Below are positions 5,725 to 10,005 of a stretch of DNA of 10,005 bases, piece by piece. Under the pieces are notes generated by a model. The model was not told the origin of the DNA, made no database searches, and saw nothing but the letters and a program-made list of their open reading frames with translations. Position numbers and translations under genes: made by a program. This DNA is from Betaproteobacteria bacterium UBA7395 (GTDB taxonomy: Bacteria; Pseudomonadota; Gammaproteobacteria; Burkholderiales; Rhodocyclaceae), in contig DKNF01000274.1 in the NCBI GenBank assembly GCA_002470165.1, forward strand, positions 6,763-16,767, written 5' to 3'. Position 1 is the first letter of the stretch, and each line of letters opens with the position of its first letter.

Positions 5725-7392
5725 CTACTTGAACATAGAGGTGCCGGCAGGGCCGTACTTCTCAAGAACATGGTGCTGCCTGTGGCAATTCGGATGCAGC
5801 AGGACCAGATTGGTCAGCTTGTCCGAACCTCGCTCAGATCGCTTGATTATGTGGTGCAAATTCCACCCAGTTTCTCTCGTGATCTTTTGCTTGCATATGG
5901 GGCATAGACCTTCCTGCCACCACCACAAGAAACGAAGCTTGCGGCGCCCCTCGAGCGTCTTGTCCATCCGCTGTGCCAGCCGTTTGGAAAAGTACTCGTC
6001 ATACGTTGGGTCGTAAGGATTCGCTTCGCCCTTGATCTTGGTGTGTGGCCGTTTCCGGTATTCCACCAAGTTGGGTAGCAGCTTGTCCTTGTCCGCAAAT
6101 CGCCAGTCGCGCCCCTTGAGGCACTTGAAGTAACGCTGTTTGATCCACCGTTTCCCCTTTTCAGGGTGACGGCGGCACGCCCAACGCCACAGTGCTTGCC
6201 AGATTTGATGATCGCATCTTGCAAACGTCTGGGATGCCATCTGACTTCGATGATAGTTGGCCCATCCCCGAACAACCGGGCTTAGCTTCTCGATCACCTC
6301 CATCTGTGAGGCAGCCTTCCTTTCGCGTAGCAGGTCGCGGATTTTCCCCAGGAACGCTTTGACATTCTTTTTCGACGGCTGAGTAACCAGCATTCGATTG
6401 AAATGTCTGACGTTCCACCCCAGGAAGTCGAACCCCTCTGTCACATGCGTGATTTTGGTTTTCTTCTCCGAAAGGATGAGGCCTCGGGTGGCCAGGAATT
6501 TCTCCACCAGAGGTTTGACCTTCTCTTCCAGGTACTCCTTCGAGCTACCCGTAATGATGAAGTCGTCCGCGTAGCGCACTAAATTGACCTTGGCAGCTCG
6601 TTCGTCCCGCACTGTTCTGAACAGTGTGGTTAGTTCGCGCTGTAAGCCGTCCAGTGCAAGGTTTGCCAATACCGGGGAAATAATGCCTCCCTGTGGCGTA
6701 CCTGCGTGCGTCGGGAAAAGCCTTCCCATTTCTATGAACCCAGCTTTCAACCACTTCCGAAGGATGCCTTTGTCCATGCAGACATTGGCAACCAGCCAGT
6801 CGTGACTGATGTTGTCAAAACAACCTTTGATGTCCCCTTCCAACACCCATTTCGGCGAAGCTTTTCTCCCAAGTACATTGCGTACTTGTTCGATGGCATC
6901 CGCTGTAGAGCGCTCACGTCTGAAACCGTAGGAATGGGGATCGCCAATCGTCTCGGCGACGGGGTCCAGCGCCAGTAAATGCAGCGCTTGCATCGCACGA
7001 TCGCGCATGGTTGGTATGCCCAGGGGGCGTTTATCACCATTTGCTTTCGGGATGTAGATGCGACGTAGCGGTAACGGCTTGTATCTCTTGTTGCCAAGAT
7101 CAACCACCGCTTTCCACTTCGCCTCCGGCGTATCCCAGGTTTGCTTATCCACCCCTGGAGTTTTCCGGCCTTGATTCTCCGTCACTCGCCTCACAGCCAA
7201 CGCTTTCGCGCTGGTGGATTTGGTCAGGAGCCTCTGCAGGGCGCGAACCTTCCGCCACTCCCCTGCTTTTGCTGCCTTCGCAATTCTTGCCTGTAGCCTC
7301 GCAACAACTTGATAAACCTTGACCCACGAAACATCGTGCCAAGACTGCCAAGTTGCGGAGGCGACATCACAATCATGCTGACTTGCGTCCAT
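5725..7392 (-). CDS. Group II intron-encoded protein: reverse transcriptase, maturase and HNH endonuclease
   Basis: The 555-residue protein is full length. An N-terminal RT-0-like region ends in QGRKTPGVD (residues 74-82). The RT palm has EGDIKGCFD (D187), TPQGGIISP (232-240) and the catalytic YADD at 274-277. Domain X (maturase) includes SPVVRGWANYHRSQ at 371-384. A C-terminal HNH nuclease follows, with CPIC at 497-500, HHI at 513-515 and NCHRQHH at 535-541. Such proteins help the intron RNA splice, cut the second DNA strand and copy the intron into new sites. The ATG at 7392 is chosen because GGAGG sits 5 nt upstream; the frame stays open further up, but only through the tRNA gene. No disabling change is visible. 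The family resembles chloroplast-like (CL) intron proteins. Confidence 0.93.
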   Translation of the reverse strand: MDASQHDCDVASATWQSWHDVSWVKVYQVVARLQARIAKAAKAGEWRKVRALQRLLTKSTSAKALAVRRVTENQGRKTPGVDKQTWDTPEAKWKAVVDLGNKRYKPLPLRRIYIPKANGDKRPLGIPTMRDRAMQALHLLALDPVAETIGDPHSYGFRRERSTADAIEQVRNVLGRKASPKWVLEGDIKGCFDNISHDWLVANVCMDKGILRKWLKAGFIEMGRLFPTHAGTPQGGIISPVLANLALDGLQRELTTLFRTVRDERAAKVNLVRYADDFIITGSSKEYLEEKVKPLVEKFLATRGLILSEKKTKITHVTEGFDFLGWNVRHFNRMLVTQPSKKNVKAFLGKIRDLLRERKAASQMEVIEKLSPVVRGWANYHRSQMASQTFARCDHQIWQALWRWACRRHPEKGKRWIKQRYFKCLKGRDWRFADKDKLLPNLVEYRKRPHTKIKGEANPYDPTYDEYFSKRLAQRMDKTLEGRRKLRFLWWWQEGLCPICKQKITRETGWNLHHIIKRSERGSDKLTNLVLLHPNCHRQHHVLEKYGPAGTSMFK

Positions 7393-7393
7393 A

Positions 7394-7408
7394 TCAACCT
7401 CCGGTTGA
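7394..7408 (-). promoter_or_regulatory. Ribosome binding site of the intron protein inside a small hairpin
   Basis: On the minus strand TCAACC-GGA-GGTTGA forms a 6-bp stem with a 3-base loop that contains the Shine-Dalgarno GGAGG. It begins 1 nt after the CCA end of the carried tRNA and ends 1 nt before the ATG. It could make translation depend on RNA folding or on 3' processing of the tRNA (inferred). Confidence 0.6.
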
Positions 7409-7409
7409 A

Positions 7410-7483
7410 TGGAGCGGGTGATGGGAATCGAACCCACGTTATCTGGTTGGGAACCAGGAGTTCTACCATTGAACTACACCCGC
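7410..7483 (-). tRNA. Complete tRNA-Gly(CCC) carried inside intron domain IV
   Basis: This is a 74-nt cloverleaf with encoded CCA. The acceptor stem is GCGGGTG/CACCCGC, the D-stem GTTC/GAAC, and the anticodon arm CCTGG-TTCCCAA-CCAGA (four pairs plus a C-A at the outer end). The T-arm is GTGGG-TTCGATT-CCCAT and the discriminator is U73. The anticodon is CCC, the same as the interrupted host gene, but the stems differ, so it is not a copy of the host gene. It lies between intron domain III and the intron protein, in the sense orientation, so it is part of the intron transcript. The anticodon-stem differences remove the intron's own target sequence. It may be expressed from the intron transcript or from an upstream -10-like element. 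Confidence 0.94.
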
Positions 7484-7516
7484 TCTATCCCGGGAGGGAA
7501 GACGCACTCGCCCCGC

Positions 7517-7540
7517 GCGGGGATTGTACATCATCCCCGC
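7517..7540 (-). promoter_or_regulatory. Inverted repeat with a TACAAT box upstream of the carried tRNA
   Basis: GCGGGGAT and ATCCCCGC form a perfect 8-bp inverted repeat around an 8-nt loop. On the minus strand TACAAT (7528-7523) lies at its downstream side, 39 nt before the tRNA 5' end, and is followed by the palindrome CCCCGCGCGGGG (7522-7511). It could be the -10 of the tRNA's original promoter with a GC-rich discriminator, but no good -35 is found 16-18 bp upstream. It could equally be a domain IV RNA hairpin. Confidence 0.35.
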
Positions 7541-7813
7541 CGGATGCGATTTACAGACCTGTCTTGCGACAGATCACCAGATGGAAGTCTGCACGCTTTC
7601 GCGTCAGGGAATTTCTCCCCTATCCCCTCCATTACAGAGAGGCATTCGCTTTTTCCACCATCCTCTACCCACTACGGCATCAGATGACCTTGCGGTCATC
7701 CTTGTCCGCCAAACAGGCCGGACGCCACGTTGGGCTTACCGTGTTCCGCATAAGTAACAGAGTTGGGAAGGTTCCGCCTTTTCGCCGGTGACCATCATGT
7801 CAGCGTATCCGCA

Positions 7814-7819
7814 CCAAGC
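7814..7819 (-). other. EBS1 of the intron
   Basis: GCUUGG is the exact reverse complement of the last six bases of exon 1 (CCAAGC). It sits in a 9-nt loop closed by a 6-bp stem (ATCCGC/GCGGAT, 7827-7822 and 7812-7807), as expected for an EBS1 loop. Confidence 0.85.
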
Positions 7820-7884
7820 AAGCGGATAACCGGTCACATGCCTTTTTGGCCAGAGCCCGATACTGCAAGTTGCCTTTGGCTCTT

Positions 7885-7891
7885 CAAGCTT
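7885..7891 (-). other. Candidate EBS2 of the intron
   Basis: AAGCUUG can pair with exon bases UGAGCUU, just upstream of IBS1, through seven pairs (five Watson-Crick, two G-U). It lies about 65 nt before EBS1, a typical distance, but the wobble pairs leave room for doubt. Confidence 0.55.
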
Positions 7892-8266
7892 TACGACGTT
7901 TAATAGCGGTTCACTTGCGTTAACCATCCAACCCAGCCCAGCGCCTCATTCGGGTGCAACTCCCGAAATCATGCCAGACCCCTCACGGGATATGACATAC
8001 CCCGTAAGGTGGCTACATTTTCAGAGCGCTTAGCACCCCACCGTTACCAGTGACGCACCGCTCCTAGACTACCGGGGGCTGAACCCCGGGTTCTGTCACC
8101 TCCTTTCGGAGGGCAGAACAATTACTTATACGGCTTACGCCGTTCCATGCCGTGAGGCACAGTTTAGATACGGCTGTGTTAATGCACTACCCACCGCAAT
8201 GGTGGTGATCCCGCAATGGGATCAGCGTGGTGCAAGGTTACAGCTAACCTACGACTCACGTCGCAC

Positions 8267-8305
8267 GCTTGGGAAGCTCAGGTAATGCCACTATACGACG
8301 CCCGC
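8267..8305 (-). tRNA. Exon 1 of the split tRNA-Gly(CCC)
   Basis: This exon holds the 5' acceptor strand, D-arm, 5' anticodon-stem arm, the anticodon loop and two bases (GC) of the 3' anticodon-stem arm. Its last six bases, CCAAGC, are the IBS1 recognised by the intron's EBS1. TGAGCTT, one base further upstream, can serve as IBS2. Confidence 0.92.
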
Positions 8306-8323
8306 TCGGGCGGTGAAGGCAAG

Positions 8324-8352
8324 ATTCTAGTCCTGGATCACCGGCAATTCAA
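8324..8352 (-). promoter_or_regulatory. Sigma70 promoter of the split tRNA-Gly gene
   Basis: On the minus strand TTGAAT (8352-8347), 17 bases, then TAGAAT (8329-8324). The tRNA 5' end is 19 nt further on, leaving a leader of about a dozen bases, typical of a bacterial tRNA gene. Confidence 0.75.
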
Positions 8353-8370
8353 TGCAGACCAGAGGATTTC

Positions 8371-8385
8371 CGTCAGTCGCTGACG
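8371..8385. repeat. Inverted repeat upstream of the tRNA promoter
   Basis: CGTCAG-TCG-CTGACG, a perfect 6-bp inverted repeat about 19 bp upstream of the -35 box. It could be a protein-binding site, or simply chance. The rest of the 8353-8548 gap shows a CATAAT box (8493-8498) that may serve the terB-like gene, and nothing else I can support. Confidence 0.3.
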
Positions 8386-8548
8386 CAGCACCAGACAGTC
8401 CGATTTTGTTTGAATTGCTTGCGATCTGTAACGATCTGATCAGGAATGGTAGCCAATCGTGCTGACCAGCACATTTCTTCCGGCAAGCACAGCATAATCA
8501 GCCGGACCGGAACCCCCGGCAGGATCCAACCATTCCCAGGAGACAAAA

Positions 8549-9010
8549 ATGCGCCACTACCCACACAACAGCCCCAAGGCCATTGCCCGCATTCTCGCCC
8601 TCGGCATGCTGATCGACGGCGTGGCCGAACCGGAAGAGTACAAACTGATCGAACAGGACGACATCCTGCGCGCCCTGGGTATCGACAGCCTGCTGCTCGA
8701 CGCGGTGATCCGCGAGTTTTACGAAGACCTCGAACTCGGTCAGTCGATGACCCGTACCCTCGACCAGCGCCTGACGGCCGGCGACCTGTCCCGGGTGCTG
8801 GAAGAGGTCAGCCATCCCTTCCTGCAGCAGACCCTGCTGCGCGGAATGATGCGGATCGCCCTGGCCAACGACGAATTGAGCGCCGGCGAGGCACGGCTGA
8901 TCAGGGAAGCACTGATCCAATGGACCAGCGACAACGGCGTGGGCGGCCTGCCCATCTCCGGCAATCACCCCCGCCGACGCGAATCGGACCGGGCAGGACT
9001 GCCTAACTGA
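8549..9010 (+). CDS. TerB-like helical protein
   Basis: The 153-residue protein is all helical by appearance. The segment ARILALGMLIDGVAEPEEYKLIEQ near the start and the later LLRGMMRIALANDELSAGEARLIREALIQW match the pattern of TerB/tellurite-resistance and related acidic metal-binding domains. No other ter genes are nearby, so a tellurite role should not be assumed; members of this fold are found in many stress- and membrane-linked contexts. An AGGAGA ribosome binding site precedes the ATG. The last 20 or so residues are polar and arginine-rich and probably disordered. It is divergent from the tRNA promoter and convergent with the flavin reductase (9-bp gap). Confidence 0.7.
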   Translation: MRHYPHNSPKAIARILALGMLIDGVAEPEEYKLIEQDDILRALGIDSLLLDAVIREFYEDLELGQSMTRTLDQRLTAGDLSRVLEEVSHPFLQQTLLRGMMRIALANDELSAGEARLIREALIQWTSDNGVGGLPISGNHPRRRESDRAGLPN

Positions 9011-9019
9011 ACTGCCGGA

Positions 9020-9511
9020 TCAGACCCCGGCCAGTTTGCGGTACTGGCCGGCGTGGAACAGCAGTGGCGCCAGTTCCGGGGCCTCGCTGAACTTCTCGAC
9101 GCGGCCGACGAAGACCGTGTGATCGCCGCCCGGCAGCGCGCTCTCGTTGGCGACTTCGAAACTGGCGCAGCAACCGGGGAATACCGGTGCGCCACCGACG
9201 CCGGCTTGCCAGGGCAGTCCGACGAAGCGGTCGGCCGGCCAGGTGGCAAAGCGGTTGGAGAGATCCTGCTGTTCGGCTGAGAGGATGTTGATCGCGTGGT
9301 GGCTGGCCTTGCGGAAGGCTTCCAGATTGTGCGAGCCGTTGTCGAGACACCACAGCACCAGCGCCGGCTGCAGGGAAACCGCCGAGAAGGAATTGACCGT
9401 CAGCCCGATCGGATGGCCGTCCGGATCGATCGCCGTGACGATGGCGATGCCGGTGGCAAAGCGGCCAAGGGCATTGCGCAGGGCGCGGGTATCGGTTTGC
9501 GGCTGGGTCAT
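9020..9511 (-). CDS. Flavin reductase-like, FMN-binding split-barrel protein
   Basis: The protein of about 163 residues has the order of motifs of the flavin reductase domain (PF01613). These are LGRFATGIAIVTA, then GLTVNSFSAVSLQPALVLWCL (flavin-binding strand and loop), HHAINILSAEQQDLSNRFA, and DHTVFVGRVEKF near the C-terminus. Relatives such as HpaC supply reduced FMN/FAD to a partner monooxygenase or carry FMN themselves; no partner is visible here. The ATG at 9511 is preferred; a GTG at 9520 is possible but would leave a leader of only about ten bases from the predicted promoter. Neither has a strong Shine-Dalgarno. Confidence 0.88.
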   Translation of the reverse strand: MTQPQTDTRALRNALGRFATGIAIVTAIDPDGHPIGLTVNSFSAVSLQPALVLWCLDNGSHNLEAFRKASHHAINILSAEQQDLSNRFATWPADRFVGLPWQAGVGGAPVFPGCCASFEVANESALPGGDHTVFVGRVEKFSEAPELAPLLFHAGQYRKLAGV

Positions 9512-9537
9512 GGCATTCACTGCGGAAAAAACGCCGT

Positions 9538-9566
9538 ATTATCCCGGCTCCCGCTTCCCGCGTCGA
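9538..9566 (-). promoter_or_regulatory. Possible promoter of the flavin reductase gene
   Basis: On the minus strand TCGACG (9566-9561), 17 bases, GATAAT (9543-9538). The -10 is good and the -35 is fair. It lies in the short divergent gap between the flavin reductase gene and mutY. Confidence 0.4.
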
Positions 9567-9574
9567 GACGAAAT

Positions 9575-10005
9575 TTGCCGAAAGAACAAAGCTTTGCCCA
9601 ACGACTGATCGCCTGGCAACAGGCTGCCGGCCGCCACGACCTGCCCTGGCAGGGCAGCCGCGACCCCTACCGGGTCTGGCTGTCGGAGATCATGCTGCAG
9701 CAGACTCAGGTCGCCACGGTGATCCCCTATTACCAGCGTTTCCTGAGCAGCTTTCCCGATGTCGTGGCGCTGGCGGCGGCGCCGATCGAGCGCGTCGTCG
9801 AACACTGGGCCGGACTCGGTTACTACGCCCGGGCGCGCAACCTGCACCGTTGCGCCCAGCAGATCGTCGCACAGCATGGCGGGGCTTTCCCGAGAACTGC
9901 GGCCGAACTCGCCGAACTTCCCGGCATCGGCCGGTCGACGGCCGCCGCCATCGCCGCCTTCAGTTTCGGCGAGCGGGCGGCAATCCTCGACGGCAACGTC
10001 AAGCG
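9575..10005 (+). CDS. mutY: MutY, A/G-specific adenine DNA glycosylase (5' part)
   Basis: 143 codons are visible and the gene leaves the window. The protein reads LPWQ near residue 25, SEIMLQQTQVATVIPYY at 37-53 with the catalytic glutamate at 38, WAGLGYYARARNLH at 78-91, the helix-hairpin-helix ELPGIGRSTAAAI at 114-126 and ILDGNVK with the catalytic aspartate at 139. Spacing matches E. coli MutY. MutY removes adenine mispaired with 8-oxoguanine; the iron-sulfur cluster and the C-terminal NUDIX-like domain would lie beyond the window. The start is TTG at 9575: it puts both catalytic residues within one position of E. coli numbering, and no in-frame ATG lies close by. Confidence 0.93.
   Translation, partial: MPKEQSFAQRLIAWQQAAGRHDLPWQGSRDPYRVWLSEIMLQQTQVATVIPYYQRFLSSFPDVVALAAAPIERVVEHWAGLGYYARARNLHRCAQQIVAQHGGAFPRTAAELAELPGIGRSTAAAIAAFSFGERAAILDGNVK

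Larger units (their letters stand above)
5631..8266 (-). mobile_element. Complete group II intron (chloroplast-like type) carrying a tRNA gene and an RT-maturase-HNH protein
   Basis: The 2636-nt element begins with GTGCGAC (8266 downward) and ends seven bases after a bulged A in domain VI. From 5' to 3' it holds domains I-III (about 8266-7600), a tRNA-Gly in domain IV (7483-7410), the intron-encoded protein (7392-5725), domain V (5705-5672) and domain VI (5671-5631). EBS1 (GCUUGG, 7819-7814) is the exact complement of the last six exon bases, which fixes the 5' junction; tRNA structure fixes both junctions independently. All parts needed for splicing and retrohoming are present. The protein-coding part is visibly less GC-rich than the flanking genes, in keeping with transfer. 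The 3' end is GCC instead of the usual AY. The domain layout around the tRNA is unusual, as described under findings. Confidence 0.93.
7600..8266 (-). ncRNA. Group II intron domains I-III
   Basis: This long stretch without a protein gene is ribozyme. It starts GTGCGACGTGAG at the 5' splice site. Domain I contains tetraloop hairpins such as CCTCC-GAAA-GGAGG (8112-8099) and the exon-binding loops. A 7-bp hairpin with a GCAA loop at 7700-7683 fits domain II. The AAAAAGCGAATG and TGTAATGG segments at about 7650-7627 resemble the conserved parts of domain III. The following hairpins (ACGC-GAAA-GCGT near 7595; GATCTGTC-GCAA-GACAGGTC at about 7577-7558) mark the domain III/IV boundary region. Domain limits are approximate. 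Confidence 0.8.
5596..8305 (-). tRNA. tRNA-Gly(CCC), gene split by a group II intron
   Basis: Exon 1 (8305-8267, 39 nt) and exon 2 (5630-5596, 35 nt) join to a complete 74-nt tRNA with encoded CCA. The acceptor stem GCGGGCG/CGCCCGC is perfect. The anticodon stem TGAGC/GCTCA is perfect and closes the loop TTCCCAA (anticodon CCC). The T-arm is GAGGG-TTCGATT-CCCTT and the discriminator base is U73, as glycyl-tRNA synthetase requires. The break falls after the second base of the 3' anticodon-stem arm. Because the joined exons carry no damage, the intron either still splices or arrived recently. The gene has its own promoter (8352-8324) and terminator (5580-5553). It reads the GGG codon, which tRNA-Gly(UCC) can usually also read. 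Confidence 0.93.

Noticed and set aside
5725..7392. Reverse transcriptase as part of a retron, DGR or CRISPR-linked system
   Set aside because: Domain X, a C-terminal HNH, and flanking intron domains I, V and VI show a group II intron protein. No template/variable repeats, msr/msd or CRISPR repeats are present.
7392..7437. Extended start of the intron protein at a GTG at 7437
   Set aside because: The extra 15 codons are the 3' part of the carried tRNA read as protein, and there is a strong GGAGG directly before the ATG at 7392.
7410..7483. The inner tRNA as an ordinary neighbour lying outside the intron
   Set aside because: The intron 5' end (GTGCG, EBS1, EBS2) is at 8266-7814 and domains V-VI are at 5705-5631, so 7410-7483 is inside the element on the same strand.
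7736..7927. Small open reading frames in 7500-8260
   Set aside because: This region is structured intron RNA (domains I-III); the short frames have no ribosome binding site and no recognisable protein features.
5631..8266. Group IIC intron that inserts after a terminator
   Set aside because: A terminator does follow the tRNA, but the insertion point is in the anticodon stem with a long EBS1/EBS2 match, and the protein has an HNH domain, which class C proteins usually lack.
8549..9010. Tellurite resistance locus
   Set aside because: Only a single TerB-like domain is present with no terA, terC, terD or terZ nearby, so a resistance function is not supported.

Overview
This is GC-rich DNA with tightly packed, often overlapping genes. 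RapZ, UbiX and an encoded-CCA tRNA style point to a proteobacterium, most likely a betaproteobacterium of the Rhodocyclales type; this assignment is inferred from gene content and protein style, not from a database search.

Layout. Positions 1-242 (minus) hold the start of an M20 amidohydrolase. From 313 to 3282 (plus) five genes run almost without gaps: rapZ, a small NusG-domain-II membrane protein, a Gx-transporter-family membrane protein, ubiX and a stand-alone LON substrate-binding-domain protein. This unit meets, stop codon on stop codon, a minus-strand pair (4528-3279) for an SbtA-type bicarbonate transporter and its PII-like partner SbtB. A CbbR/CmpR-like LysR regulator (4633-5586) is transcribed divergently from that pair, with a TNA-N7-TNA site between them. 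This forms a small inorganic-carbon uptake module.

The centre of interest is 5596-8305 on the minus strand. A tRNA-Gly(CCC) gene is split in the 3' arm of its anticodon stem by a complete group II intron of 2636 nt (8266-5631). The intron has a GTGCG 5' end, an EBS1 that matches the exon over 6 of 6 bases, a candidate EBS2, a 34-nt domain V, a domain VI with a bulged A seven bases from the 3' end, and a full-length reverse transcriptase/maturase/HNH protein. Inside domain IV, just ahead of the protein's ribosome binding site, the intron carries a second, complete tRNA-Gly(CCC) (7483-7410). The carried tRNA has the same anticodon but a different anticodon stem, which no longer pairs with the intron's EBS1 and EBS2. 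The element therefore looks like a natural 'break the gene and bring a resistant replacement' system. Processing of the carried tRNA would also be expected to cut the intron in domain IV, where split group II introns are known to splice in trans. The two exons still form a perfect tRNA when joined, and the split gene keeps a good sigma70 promoter and a terminator.

Beyond it lie a TerB-like protein (8549-9010), a convergent flavin reductase (9511-9020) and the start of mutY (9575 to the window end), which uses a TTG start.
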